Below, piece by piece: positions 26,483 through 35,619 of a stretch of DNA of 64,000 nucleotides. Source of the stretch: an uncultured Opitutales bacterium (GTDB taxonomy: Bacteria > Verrucomicrobiota > Verrucomicrobiia > Opitutales > Seribacteraceae). The position numbers and the translations under genes are program-made. Position 1 is the stretch's first letter. The number at the start of each line of letters is the position of its first letter. The DNA lies in contig CAJQKB010000050.1 in NCBI GenBank assembly GCA_905478775.1, positions 1-64,000 on the forward strand, given 5' to 3'. A model generated the notes under the pieces. The model searched no databases. It was given only the letters and a program-made list of their open reading frames with translations, and was not told where the DNA came from.

Positions 26483-27551
26483 TTTCAGAAAGCATATTTT
26501 CTAATTTAATCTTTTGGTCCTCTTGGCTAAGTGCATCAAACAAATGATCTAAATCTCCTAATAATGCTTCATTTAATGCATGTGACGTATAATTTATTCT
26601 ATGGTCGGTGATTCTACTTTGTGGGAAATTATATGTTCTTATTCTCTCACTCCTATCTCCAGTCCCAACTTGGTCTCTTCTTTCCTTTGCGTATTTTTCT
26701 CTTTCTTCTGTCTGTTTTAAATTCAATAATCTTGATTTTAAAACAGTCATGCCTTTATTTTTATTCTTCAATTGCGATCTTTCATCGGCACAATAAACTG
26801 TAAGTCCTGTTGGTTTATGCAAAATCTGTACTGCTGAATCAGTTGTATTCACACCTTGGCCCCCTGGCCCACTTGCTCGGCAAACATTTATTTCCAATTC
26901 ACTCGGGTCAATTTTAATTTCTACATCCCTCGCTTCGGGTAGAACTGCCACTGTCGCGGTTGATGTGTGAATTCTTCCACTGGCCTCCGTTACTGGTACT
27001 CTTTGTACACGATGAACCCCGCTTTCGAATTTAAGTTTTGACCACACATCCTGTCCCTTTAAAAGAAATATAACTTCCTTAAATCCTCCTGTTTCTGAAG
27101 TACTTTGGCTCATACATTCGAAATTCCAATTCTTATTTTCTGCTAGTTTGCAGTACATTCTATATAAATCGGATGCAAAAAGCGAAGCCTCTCCCCCTCC
27201 TGCTCCCGCTCGAATTTCTATAATTGTATTTCTGCCTAAGTCCGGATCCTCTGGCAGCATGGAATAAAGTAAAGTTTTATGTAAAGAGGGGATTTTAATT
27301 TCTAATTTCTCAATTTCTTCCTTTGCTGTTTCGGCAAACTCAGGTTCATTGATTAATTCTTTGGCATCTTCTATCGCCTTTTGGCAAATCGAAATTTCTT
27401 CAAATTGTTCGAGAATAACTTTTATCTTGCTGTGTTCTCGAGAAATTTTAGTAGCGAGTTCTTGGTCTTTAAAAACGGACGGATCCGCAAGTTTGGATTC
27501 AAGTTCATTGTATCGTTGCAGAAAGGGTTCAATGTTTGGTAAATCAACCAT
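26475..27551 (-). CDS. prfA: peptide chain release factor 1
   Basis: A 358-residue class I release factor that reads UAA and UAG. The codon-recognition PxT motif is PVT at residues 186-188, and the GGQ peptidyl-hydrolysis motif is at 230-232 in ASGPGGQGVN. The frame stays open upstream to 27632, but those residues (YLTILLIWVHLLVL) are hydrophobic and would run into the divergent HAD gene. ATG 27551 gives the family's normal start (MVDLPNIEPFLQRYNELES) and length. It overlaps prmC by 8 bp. Its own promoter must lie in the 42 bp before the divergent gene or inside it. Confidence 0.95.
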   Translation of the reverse strand: MVDLPNIEPFLQRYNELESKLADPSVFKDQELATKISREHSKIKVILEQFEEISICQKAIEDAKELINEPEFAETAKEEIEKLEIKIPSLHKTLLYSMLPEDPDLGRNTIIEIRAGAGGGEASLFASDLYRMYCKLAENKNWNFECMSQSTSETGGFKEVIFLLKGQDVWSKLKFESGVHRVQRVPVTEASGRIHTSTATVAVLPEARDVEIKIDPSELEINVCRASGPGGQGVNTTDSAVQILHKPTGLTVYCADERSQLKNKNKGMTVLKSRLLNLKQTEEREKYAKERRDQVGTGDRSERIRTYNFPQSRITDHRINYTSHALNEALLGDLDHLFDALSQEDQKIKLENMLSENE

Positions 27552-27593
27552 GGACCATACCATAACAGAACAAAATTTCTTTAAAACTAGTAA

Positions 27594-28619
27594 ATGAACC
27601 CAAATCAACAAAATCGTCAGATACATGGACAAAACATAATTGCCTGTGTTTGGGACTTTGATAAAACTTTAATTCCTGGATACATGCAAAAACCTTTGTT
27701 TAAGCATTACGGAATAAACGAAACATCTTTTTGGTCAGAGGTAAACCAACTACCTGGTTTATATTCGTCTCGCGGTATGAAAGTTTCGCCCGATACAATT
27801 TATCTCAATCACTTGCTAAGCTATGTTAAAAATGGTCCAATGCGCGGATTAACGAATGAAAGGTTAAAAGAATTGGGAGGAGAAATCGAATTTTATCCTG
27901 GACTGCCGGACTTTTTTGTTGAATTGACTAAAATAGCAAATCAAACGGAATTTGCCGGTTACGATTTTAAAATCGAACACTATATCATAAGTACTGGGAT
28001 TTCAAAAATCATAGAAGGAACTAAAATTTCGCCTTATGTTGAAGATATATTTGCCTGTGAGTTCATTGAATCTCCATTGCCCCCGAACTTTATGAGTCAA
28101 ACTGAGTTTTCACTGCCATTAGATTTGGAAATTTCTCAGGTTGGTATGACTGTAGATAACACCATAAAGACACGTTGCATTTTTGAGATCAATAAAGGAT
28201 GCAACAAGAATTCATCGATTGATGTGAATACTTTTATACCCCATGAAGACCGACGGGTTCCTGTAGACCAAATGATTTATGTCGCAGATGGCCCCAGTGA
28301 TGTTCCTGTATTTACTGTAGTTAAACAAATGGGCGGAAAAACATATGCAGTTTATGATCCCACCAATGAAAAGGAATTTGAACAATCCTGTGATTTAGTG
28401 GAGCGCTCAAGGGTACATAATAATGGGCCCGCTGATTATCGAAAAAGTTCACCGACATCGATATGGATGAAGCAAAAAATAAAAGAAATTCTTAGAAATA
28501 TGATCAAGAAGCGAAATGATCAATTAAACGAACGTTCAGGAGCTTCTCCAAAGCATATTCAAGAAGAAAGTCATGATAAAAATGAGTTTAGCCTTAAACA
28601 GGATACCTTTTGGAAATAA
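27594..28619 (+). CDS. HAD-superfamily hydrolase
   Basis: A 341-residue protein with the haloacid-dehalogenase core. Motif I is VWDFDKTLIPG, with the nucleophile Asp and the general acid Asp. Motif II is probably the Ser/Thr in YIISTGISK, and motif IV is VADGPSDVPVF. A large cap (about residues 40-110) and an Ile/Pro-rich insert before motif IV are present. The C-terminal 50 residues are basic and polar with no obvious fold. This fits a C1/Cof-like phosphatase of unknown substrate, a family common in Bacteroidota and Verrucomicrobiota. It is divergent from prfA and followed 75 bp later by pyrB. Confidence 0.8.
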   Translation: MNPNQQNRQIHGQNIIACVWDFDKTLIPGYMQKPLFKHYGINETSFWSEVNQLPGLYSSRGMKVSPDTIYLNHLLSYVKNGPMRGLTNERLKELGGEIEFYPGLPDFFVELTKIANQTEFAGYDFKIEHYIISTGISKIIEGTKISPYVEDIFACEFIESPLPPNFMSQTEFSLPLDLEISQVGMTVDNTIKTRCIFEINKGCNKNSSIDVNTFIPHEDRRVPVDQMIYVADGPSDVPVFTVVKQMGGKTYAVYDPTNEKEFEQSCDLVERSRVHNNGPADYRKSSPTSIWMKQKIKEILRNMIKKRNDQLNERSGASPKHIQEESHDKNEFSLKQDTFWK

Positions 28620-28694
28620 ACAAAAATAGCATGAATTTAAAAAACTATCTTTCCAGCAAAGATTAAAATCGCTATTATTTAATCAAATACCAAG

Positions 28695-29636
28695 ATGGAT
28701 ATATCTAATTGGACTCGTAAAAGCCTACTCGGAATTGAGGAACTTTCTCATAATGAAATTACTCAAATTTTAGAATTAGCAAAATTGTTTAAAAAGGAGA
28801 CGGAAGGTGATATGTCCAATAAGAATTACTTGCGCGGGAAGAGAATGGTGAACCTGTTTATGGAACCAAGCACAAGAACAAGGATTGCCTTTGAGGTAGC
28901 TGCAAAGTCATTACATGCTGATGTAATTTCGGTCGCGGAACAGTCCAGTAGCTTAACTAAGGGAGAAACATTACGAGATACGGCAATGAACATACAGGCA
29001 CTGGGTGCAGACGCGATCGTCCTTCGTCATTCTTCTCCTGGTGCTTCATTATTTCTTTCCAAGATAGTGGATGTTCCAATTATAAATGCTGGGGACGGAG
29101 CTCATGAACACCCAAGCCAAGCGTTGTTAGATTTATATACGCTCCAGGACAAATTAGGAACTGTGGAGGGCAAGAAAATAACAATTTTGGGAGATATATT
29201 GTTTAGTCGAGTGGCACGGTCGAACTTTTGGGCTTTATCTAAAATGGGGGCTGAAGTTACGCTTGCTGGACCATCTACTCTAGTTCCCAAGCAATTTGAA
29301 AGTATGGGGGCACGTGTCAGTCATAATTTAGAGGAGGCACTGCAAGATGCTGATGCAGTTATGCTTTTGAGGATTCAGCACGAGAGGCAATCTTCAAGCC
29401 ATTTTCCATCACTCGCAGAATACACCAAAGTTTTTGGATTAAATAAAGACAGGAAACAGTGGTTAAAAAAAGGTGCTCTAATTCTCCATCCAGGTCCGGT
29501 AAATCGAGGCGTTGAATTAGATTCAGAACTAGCGGACTCGCCACAATCAGTTATCCTGGATCAGGTTAGCAATGGGATCGCGGTAAGAATGGCAATTCTT
29601 TATTTATGTACAATGCAAGGAGCAACCAATTTATGA
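28695..29636 (+). CDS. pyrB: aspartate carbamoyltransferase catalytic subunit
   Basis: A 313-residue ATCase that makes carbamoyl-aspartate in pyrimidine synthesis. The carbamoyl-phosphate loop is EPSTRTRIAFE (residues 58-68), and HPSQALLDLYT and the later LHPGPVNRGVEL are family signatures. The Lys of the mobile loop is in SSLTKGETLRD. No regulatory pyrI is nearby. The stop overlaps the start of the pyrC-like gene by ATGA, so the two are translationally coupled. This matches the pyrB-pyrC' pairing seen in pseudomonads, where a non-catalytic dihydroorotase-like chain supports the ATCase. Confidence 0.97.
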   Translation: MDISNWTRKSLLGIEELSHNEITQILELAKLFKKETEGDMSNKNYLRGKRMVNLFMEPSTRTRIAFEVAAKSLHADVISVAEQSSSLTKGETLRDTAMNIQALGADAIVLRHSSPGASLFLSKIVDVPIINAGDGAHEHPSQALLDLYTLQDKLGTVEGKKITILGDILFSRVARSNFWALSKMGAEVTLAGPSTLVPKQFESMGARVSHNLEEALQDADAVMLLRIQHERQSSSHFPSLAEYTKVFGLNKDRKQWLKKGALILHPGPVNRGVELDSELADSPQSVILDQVSNGIAVRMAILYLCTMQGATNL

Positions 29637-30913
29637 GCATTACATGCCTGCAAGGAGGTAGGGTTATTGATCCCGTTAATGGAGTGAACAATATCCAAGA
29701 TCTTTACTTTCAAAAAGAGAAAATAATCGCAAAACCCAGCAATCTCGATTCTAAGATTATCACGACAATCGATGTCAGTGACAAAATAATATTTCCCGGC
29801 CTAGTAGATTTGAGGTTTCATCTAAAAAATATTACTGGAGGGCAGACAGAAAATATATTAAGCGCTTCGCACGCAGCAGCAGCGGGTGGGTATACCTCTG
29901 TCTTGCTTATGCCCGACACCACTCCTAAGCCAGACAATCCCGGTACAATCCAATTCATACAAGATAGAATATTAAAAGAAGCATGTGTTAAATTTCATTT
30001 ATGCGGTAATTTAACTCAAGATGGAAAAGGAGAGCAGCTTGCCCCGTTGGGTTCTCTTCAAGAAACCGGGGTAATCGCAATAACTGACTGCCCAAACACG
30101 ACACAGAATAATCAAATATTTTCTAAGGGCGTAGAGTATGCGTCTATGTTTGGATTATTAGTAATTGATTTACCAAGAGATATATCATTGTCCAAAAATG
30201 GTTCAGCACACGATGGGCCATTAGCATTAAAAATGGGATTGGGTGGTTACCCAAGGATTGCAGAGGAACTCTATGTTCAGCGAGCAATATCAATTGCTCA
30301 AAGTATTGATACAAAAATTCATTTAACTTCGATTTCTTCGAAAGGTTCTGTTGAATTAATAAAATCCGCCAAGGACAAAGGTATCAAAATATCTGCTGAT
30401 GTAACAGCAAACCACTTATGTTTTAATGAAAACTGTATAACAGGGTTCAATCCGAATTTCAAAATGTCACCCCCGATTCGTGAAGAAATTGACAGACTCT
30501 CATTAGTAGATGCATTGCTAGAAGGTACTATCGATTGTGTTTCAACCGCTCATAATCCATTTCAAGAACATGAAAAAAATGTGGAATATGATTTATCGCC
30601 TGCGGGAGTAATAAGTTTCGAAACTAATTTATCAAGTTGTTATCAAACACTAAAAGAAAACAAGGAATTTTGTTGGACGAAGTTAATTAAAGCAATGTCA
30701 AGTAACCCATCTAGGATCCTAGAAATAGACTCAGGAAATTTATCAATTGATATGCCAGCAGACATAGCAATATTTGACCCAAATATAGAATGGGAATATG
30801 GGAGTAGAGAAGGGGTTAGTCAGGCAACTAATTCACCATTTGAAAAACACTTATTTAAGGGTAAAATAATGCAAACTTTTGTAAATGGAAAAATTGCATT
30901 TGAACTAAAATAA
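29633..30913 (+). CDS. pyrC: dihydroorotase-like protein, probably non-catalytic (PyrC')
   Basis: A 426-residue amidohydrolase-fold protein whose overall sequence follows type I dihydroorotase (AAAAGGYTSVLLMPDTTP, DGPLALKMG, MPADIAIFD). Key positions are altered. The first ligand pair, normally DxHxH, reads DLRFH, so Arg61 replaces a His. The usual HCED region reads VIDLPRD and has no His. The catalytic Asp of TDHAP is Ala306 in TAHNPF. His63 and His230 remain. A protein with this set should not hold the binuclear zinc site. The likeliest role is structural support of the coupled PyrB, with a true dihydroorotase elsewhere; that is inference from other pyrBC' systems. I chose the ATG at 29633 (ATGA overlap) over the upstream start at 29606. 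Confidence 0.85.
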   Translation: MSITCLQGGRVIDPVNGVNNIQDLYFQKEKIIAKPSNLDSKIITTIDVSDKIIFPGLVDLRFHLKNITGGQTENILSASHAAAAGGYTSVLLMPDTTPKPDNPGTIQFIQDRILKEACVKFHLCGNLTQDGKGEQLAPLGSLQETGVIAITDCPNTTQNNQIFSKGVEYASMFGLLVIDLPRDISLSKNGSAHDGPLALKMGLGGYPRIAEELYVQRAISIAQSIDTKIHLTSISSKGSVELIKSAKDKGIKISADVTANHLCFNENCITGFNPNFKMSPPIREEIDRLSLVDALLEGTIDCVSTAHNPFQEHEKNVEYDLSPAGVISFETNLSSCYQTLKENKEFCWTKLIKAMSSNPSRILEIDSGNLSIDMPADIAIFDPNIEWEYGSREGVSQATNSPFEKHLFKGKIMQTFVNGKIAFELK

Positions 30914-30927
30914 AATATTTTTATACT

Positions 30928-31611
30928 TTGCAAGCTGAATTAGTAATAAACTTAATTGTAGTACTATTTTCATTTTATATACTGCGACAAAAAAGTGTAA
31001 ATCGAAAATATCGTACGGATGTAAAGCTTGGTGAAAATAACTACTCTTTAATTACAATTCCAGCTTGCACAATTTTCTTTTTAGAAAATAGTTTGTACTA
31101 CCTCATAATTTTTTGCACCTTATTTCTAGTCGGTGCCTTAGATAAAAGAAAAACAAAAAGAATTCATTTTTCGGAAAAAATGAAATCTGGTATTAAAAGA
31201 TTAATCTTATTTTGGCCTCTATTATTGTTGATTTCATTTGTTTCAAATCATTTATTTAATGAATTTCGTGAACAGGATTTGGTTTCAAAAGTTCGAGAAT
31301 TAGGCATTTCATACGAATTAATCAATATTGTAGTACTTGCTGTCATAATTTCACCTGTACTAGAAGAAATTTTTTTTCGTAGATTAATGTATCGTTCTCT
31401 CAAGAAGAAATTCGGGGTTTTGCTGGCAGTGATAATTACTTCATTTCTCTTTGCAGTGGTACACTTGAACTTATATGCATTTCCAGTACTATTTATCCTG
31501 AGTATTATACTTATTATTATTTATGAAAAAGATAATACAATATTTTCTCCTATGCTGTTACACTCGATATTTAATTTTGTGATGATCATTTCAATATTAT
31601 TTTTAAGGTAA
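30928..31611 (+). CDS. CPBP-family intramembrane glutamic endopeptidase
   Basis: A 227-residue membrane protein with about six or seven helices. The CPBP (Abi/CAAX protease-like) motifs are present: motif 1 is VLEEIFFRRLMY with the EExxxR core, motif 2 is FAVVHLN, and motif 3 is HSIFNF. These residues form the glutamate-based proteolytic site in the membrane. Start is TTG at 30928, the first possible start in frame, 14 bp after the pyrC-like stop; the next ATG is too late. It overlaps the next gene by one base (TAATG). Substrate unknown. Members can mature prenylated proteins or bacteriocins, but nothing here supports either. Confidence 0.85.
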   Translation: MQAELVINLIVVLFSFYILRQKSVNRKYRTDVKLGENNYSLITIPACTIFFLENSLYYLIIFCTLFLVGALDKRKTKRIHFSEKMKSGIKRLILFWPLLLLISFVSNHLFNEFREQDLVSKVRELGISYELINIVVLAVIISPVLEEIFFRRLMYRSLKKKFGVLLAVIITSFLFAVVHLNLYAFPVLFILSIILIIIYEKDNTIFSPMLLHSIFNFVMIISILFLR

Positions 31612-32036
31612 TGAAAAAAACCAATATTTATGTTAGTAATGAAATCTCTTGCACTACTAGAATTGCGATCGAATTCGCGAAATCATTAAAGAATAATTGC
31701 GTAATCTATTTAAATGGTGATGTGGGATCAGGAAAAACTTTATTTACAAGCAAAGTCGCGAACTATTTCGGAACTCATACCATTACAAGTTCTTCGTTTT
31801 CAAGGATACAAGCTCACCAAGGTACACCTAATTTTATTCACTGTGATCTATACAGAGGAAACTACAGCACGAATGACTTTTTGGAGGAGCTTGATTCCCA
31901 CCTCCTAGATCCTTGGCTACTTTTTATAGAGTGGCCAAATGGAATTTTATCGATTCCAAACACTTCACAATACATTGTGAATATAGTTATAATTGGATTG
32001 AATGTTCGTAGGTTCTCTATTGAGCAAGTTATTTAA
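31611..32036 (+). CDS. tsaE: tRNA threonylcarbamoyladenosine biosynthesis ATPase TsaE
   Basis: A 141-residue ATPase that works with TsaB and TsaD to make t6A37 on ANN-reading tRNAs. The P-loop is NGDVGSGKT; TITSSSFSRIQAHQG replaces the usual TSPTF strand, and FIHCDLYR and LLFIEWPNG are the expected DLYR and EWpe motifs. Length is slightly short for the family. The start overlaps the CPBP stop by one base and the stop overlaps the convergent unknown gene by 4 bp. Confidence 0.9.
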   Translation: MKKTNIYVSNEISCTTRIAIEFAKSLKNNCVIYLNGDVGSGKTLFTSKVANYFGTHTITSSSFSRIQAHQGTPNFIHCDLYRGNYSTNDFLEELDSHLLDPWLLFIEWPNGILSIPNTSQYIVNIVIIGLNVRRFSIEQVI

Positions 32037-33229
32037 CAAACAATTGTACCATCTGAAAACTCTTTTACATAACCTTCCTTGACTAACCACTTTAGCTCGA
32101 CCAAAATTTGATTTTTTTCGAGTTTCATTTCTCCTGATTGCGATAATATACTTATAATTTTGATTGGTTCCGTTTTCTGTATGTATTTAACAATTTTCAC
32201 ACAATTTTCTGAAATCTTTGTTATTTCAATTGTTTTCGGCTTTTGGCCTGCTGCAAATAGATAATTTTTCGGTCCGTATTTAAAAATATAGAAACCACTT
32301 TTTTTAAAGTTAATTAAAGTATTGAAAAACAAATCTTTTTTCCATTGATACGAATTTTTTAGAAAGTCACTAATAAATCCGGCCAGATCTTTTTCAAAAT
32401 TATCGATACTGTCACCTTTTATTTTAATCACTTTATTTGTTTTAATAAATTGATTAGTTTCTGTTGAGGATATGTATCCTTGTACTGCTTCAATACTATT
32501 AAATGATCGTTTAGTACTACCAAGTTCTCTTGTGGTGAAAATTAATTTTTTTAGCGGTGTATTCTTCCATTCATTTATAGTAATTTCATCTTCGACAGTT
32601 ATTAATTTGTTGAGGTAATTATTATAGTTTAATTTAATTTTTTTTTCGATTAAATGTGTTTTGATAATTGCTTCAAAATCGTGAAAACTCTTCGGGGGTA
32701 GTAATATCCCACTTTCTGGACATTTTAATATATTTTTAAAATTACCACTCGGGTTTTCCCCGATTGTTTCAGTTATATCTACGACATGTTTTAATCCCTT
32801 TTCGACTATGTGGTTAATCGCGTTTGATTTTGTATAAAATACAGAATTATCAAATGTGGTTATAAAAAATGTCTCTTCTTTTAAATGCTCAATTGTGATC
32901 TGTAGTCTGTTCTTTTTATCAATTATTGCAGAGTTAATTTCTTCTAAACTATAAGATATACCAGATTTTCTAATGCCTCTTTTCAGGGTATCCAATATTG
33001 TTTTATCGGGATTAACTGTTATTTTAAATTTGTTGGCAAATGGTGAGTCATACCTTTTCGGTATTTCTTTCTTTTTTCTTTTGAACTCTCTTTGGTGTTC
33101 TTGTCGTTGTGGTTTAAACCGATCTTTCTGCTTCTCTCCAGCAATGTATTTGTTATCCCAATTTGGTGCAAAATCAAGATCGCTTAATTGGCTTAAATCA
33201 ACTTTTTTTTGTTTTTTATCCTTTTCCAT
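32033..33229 (-). CDS. unknown protein with basic linker and possible C-terminal winged helix
   Basis: A 398-residue protein I do not recognise. It opens with a charged stretch (DLSQLSDLDFAPNWDN), then a strongly basic, Arg/Lys/Gln-rich linker (about residues 30-65). A region of alternating strands and helices follows (about 75-330) with no catalytic motif I can name; HVVDITETIG and CPESGILLPPKSFHDF are candidates for a conserved core. The last 60 residues (IISILSQSGEM, ELKWLVKEGYVKEF) read like a winged helix-turn-helix. Cytoplasmic, no signal or membrane helix. Its position between tsaE and tRNA-Leu gives no clue. Likely a lineage-restricted family, possibly nucleic-acid binding; that role is inference only. 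Confidence 0.75.
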   Translation of the reverse strand: MEKDKKQKKVDLSQLSDLDFAPNWDNKYIAGEKQKDRFKPQRQEHQREFKRKKKEIPKRYDSPFANKFKITVNPDKTILDTLKRGIRKSGISYSLEEINSAIIDKKNRLQITIEHLKEETFFITTFDNSVFYTKSNAINHIVEKGLKHVVDITETIGENPSGNFKNILKCPESGILLPPKSFHDFEAIIKTHLIEKKIKLNYNNYLNKLITVEDEITINEWKNTPLKKLIFTTRELGSTKRSFNSIEAVQGYISSTETNQFIKTNKVIKIKGDSIDNFEKDLAGFISDFLKNSYQWKKDLFFNTLINFKKSGFYIFKYGPKNYLFAAGQKPKTIEITKISENCVKIVKYIQKTEPIKIISILSQSGEMKLEKNQILVELKWLVKEGYVKEFSDGTIVC

Positions 33230-33303
33230 TATCTTTCATTACTAAATAATTAAGTTTGCTATCTTGCTTTTTCATCAGAATTGTTTTAACAACACTTTTG
33301 TTT

Positions 33304-33389
33304 GCTCAGGTGGCGGAATTGGTAGACGCGCTAGACTAAGGATCTAGTGCCTGTAAGGCGTGGGGGTTCGAGTCCCCCCTTGAGCACCA
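33304..33389 (+). tRNA. tRNA-Leu (anticodon AAG)
   Basis: A class II tRNA of 86 nt including encoded CCA. The acceptor pairs GCTCAGG with CTTGAGC; the anticodon stem CTAGA/TCTAG encloses the loop CTAAGGA, giving anticodon AAG. A long variable arm (GCC/GGC stem) and a GGGGG/CCCCC T-stem are clear. Most bacteria read CUU/CUC with GAG. An A34 tRNA-Leu is uncommon in bacteria and would probably need deamination to inosine to read CUC. Confidence 0.95.
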
Positions 33390-33392
33390 AAA

Positions 33393-34373
33393 TCAACCAT
33401 CTACCTTGCGGTCGAATGATTTTGTTTTCGTTTTGTCAAAAATCTTGTGTTTTATTCGGATACCCATGTTGTATTCATCTTTGAAAGTCTTATTTCCAAA
33501 TCGATCGAAACCTTCAAATAAACCGTCTTTTTGGTTGTTTTCCCAATGTTCTAGAAGTTTAACCTGAAAACTACCTCCTGCCATTTTGTACTTCTCCACG
33601 ATCCATTTGTTTGAGTCATTCCCGTTGTACTTGTCCCCAAATTTTACTTTCGCTAGGTGGTTCCATTCCAACCACATAGTTTCATGCTCCTTATTGGAGT
33701 AATCCACCGGGTCAATTGGTTCGTTGTACCAAAAGATATGAGTTCCTTGTTTGACTCCCTGAATGTAATCCTTTGAAAATACTGGAACTCCAATTTCTGT
33801 AAACCTTTCCCATTTGCCATGAAGTCTTCCAGACAGATATTGTTTTTGAAACATAATTTGTTTGGTGGGAAATAATTTCTCGACCGTTCCGCTAAACGGA
33901 AGACTTTCATCTCCCCAAAACGCCTTGGGTGTGAAACTCCAACTAGAAGACTTAATAATATCAACACTTTTTATTTCACCTTCTACCACCTTAACATTCC
34001 CCAGGATGAATGAGTTGCCCATACTACCAGAAACTATGGCTTCAACATCATTCGAGTATCCTGTTCCTCCTGATTTGATTATCAATCTAACTAATTTACC
34101 CGATTTGGTTATCTCAGGTAAAGCGACTGCTCCTTCCCCTTTCCAAAATAAATGTTTATCTATAAACTTTACTTCGTTTGCATCATCTATTCTTAGATAA
34201 GCTGAATCTGCTCTCCTAATTTTGTAAGGACTGTATGGCAGAGTTTGACTATCTCTAGAATACGATGCCCACCACTCGAGAGTTCGGTTTATGTTTGCTT
34301 CAAAAAGGATCAGGAAAGCGAACCCAAAAAAAACTAAGCAGATAGCCAAACTGGTAATAATTAGCTTTTTCAT
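33393..34373 (-). CDS. membrane-anchored MORN-variant repeat protein
   Basis: A 326-residue protein with one N-terminal membrane helix (about residues 5-26) followed by an exported region. The middle contains a beta-rich segment (about 75-140, RLIIKSGGTGYSNDVEAIV). The second half has MORN_2 (YwqK-like) repeats: one is SGRLHGKWERFTEIGVPVFS followed by a Lys-Gln-Gly turn, another is QKDGLFEGFDRFGNKTFKDE. Such repeats form beta-hairpin rows and are common in Bacteroidota and Verrucomicrobiota envelope proteins of unknown role. It ends 4 bp from the tRNA-Leu gene on the opposite strand. No operon partner. Confidence 0.75.
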   Translation of the reverse strand: MKKLIITSLAICLVFFGFAFLILFEANINRTLEWWASYSRDSQTLPYSPYKIRRADSAYLRIDDANEVKFIDKHLFWKGEGAVALPEITKSGKLVRLIIKSGGTGYSNDVEAIVSGSMGNSFILGNVKVVEGEIKSVDIIKSSSWSFTPKAFWGDESLPFSGTVEKLFPTKQIMFQKQYLSGRLHGKWERFTEIGVPVFSKDYIQGVKQGTHIFWYNEPIDPVDYSNKEHETMWLEWNHLAKVKFGDKYNGNDSNKWIVEKYKMAGGSFQVKLLEHWENNQKDGLFEGFDRFGNKTFKDEYNMGIRIKHKIFDKTKTKSFDRKVDG

Positions 34374-34439
34374 TTTATTTTGATTAGTTCTAAATGATTG
34401 TATGTAAAAATTTTAAAATCAAGACGAAAAAATCTTTGC

Positions 34440-35504
34440 TTAAATCCAAAATTTTGATCGATGAGAAAGGGATTTATTTAATGATGCCGGAAAAAATGGA
34501 CCCTGGTAAATCAAAGAGGAGTAAATTTGCAGTAAAGACGCTCCTGCATCTAGTTTTCTAATTGCAGTATCAACCGATGAAATTCCACCTACACCTATGA
34601 TCGGGAATCTGTAATCAGTAAGCTTTGCGAGAAACTTTATAATTTGAACTGACTTTGCTTCAATCGGGTTTCCACTCATTCCACCACTTTCGAAAGAATC
34701 AAGGTTTTGGGCCTTCAATCTGCTAACCGATGTATTCGTAGCGATCACACCAGAAAAACCAATATCTCTAGCACTGCAGACAATATGTTCTAAAGATTTG
34801 TAATTTTCATCAGGTGAAATCTTGAGAAGAAGTGGAACCATTGCAATGTTGTGCTTCTTCGCACAGGTTCGGCTTGCTTTTATAAGATTTTCAAGAAAAG
34901 GAGTGATTACGGTTTTGCCATGAAGTTCCCGTAAATTCGGGGTGTTAGGAGAACTGATATTAACTGTAATATAATCAGCCTGGTTATAGCATTTATTCAA
35001 GCATGATATATAGTCATTATGTGCTTGCTCAATTGGGGTATCTTTTCCCTTCCCTATATTAATTCCCAGCGGTGTTGATCTTTTTTCTTTGGGATAAAAT
35101 TTGGCAATCCGACTTACGACCGCCTCGGCGCCATCATTGTTAAAACCCATTCGGTTCACTAATGCATTGTATTTTGGATATCGGAAAAGTCTTGGTTTGG
35201 GGTTACCAGGTTGTGCTTTTGGAGTAATTGTTCCAATTTCAACATGGCCAAAACCAAGTGAGGAGAAAGTTTTTGGAAAAGTGCCATTTTTATCCATTCC
35301 TGCAGCCAATCCTAAGCTATTGGGGAAAGACAGTCCAAAAACATTACAAGATTGATATTCGGCGTAAGAGGCCAATCTAATACATTTTCTGGCCAAACTT
35401 GATTTTTCTGTAACTTTTAGAAATCGACATGCTAAGTCGTGGGCATGTTCTGCATCTAACTGGAAGAGGAGAGGCCTAATTAATTTTTTATAAATTAGAT
35501 TCAT
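34440..35504 (-). CDS. pyrD: dihydroorotate dehydrogenase (quinone), class 2
   Basis: A 354-residue flavoenzyme that oxidises dihydroorotate to orotate with quinone as acceptor. The N-terminal amphipathic helix region (LIRPLLFQLDAEHAHDLACR) is the membrane-docking part that marks class 2. SFPNSLGLAAGMDKNG and the catalytic-serine segment VNISSPNTPNLRELHG follow, then IGVGGISSVDTAIRKLDAGA for FMN phosphate binding. Length is the class norm. It is not linked to pyrB (6 kb away). Confidence 0.96.
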   Translation of the reverse strand: MNLIYKKLIRPLLFQLDAEHAHDLACRFLKVTEKSSLARKCIRLASYAEYQSCNVFGLSFPNSLGLAAGMDKNGTFPKTFSSLGFGHVEIGTITPKAQPGNPKPRLFRYPKYNALVNRMGFNNDGAEAVVSRIAKFYPKEKRSTPLGINIGKGKDTPIEQAHNDYISCLNKCYNQADYITVNISSPNTPNLRELHGKTVITPFLENLIKASRTCAKKHNIAMVPLLLKISPDENYKSLEHIVCSARDIGFSGVIATNTSVSRLKAQNLDSFESGGMSGNPIEAKSVQIIKFLAKLTDYRFPIIGVGGISSVDTAIRKLDAGASLLQIYSSLIYQGPFFPASLNKSLSHRSKFWI

Positions 35505-35579
35505 AAATTAAATATTAATAAATCAAAAATAGCTTGTTAGAGCGATAAAGAATGAAAAATTACTCTATTTTAGAAAAAG

Positions 35580-35604
35580 ATGGTTGTAATCTTAAACCAA
35601 CCAT
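35580..35604 (+). other. small hairpin upstream of the acidic unknown gene
   Basis: ATGGTTG at 35580-35586 pairs with CAACCAT at 35598-35604 across an 11-base loop, 15 bases before the start codon at 35620. There is no T-run, so it is not an intrinsic terminator. It could be a 5'-leader structure or chance. Confidence 0.3.
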
Positions 35605-35619
35605 TCATAAGACAAATTA

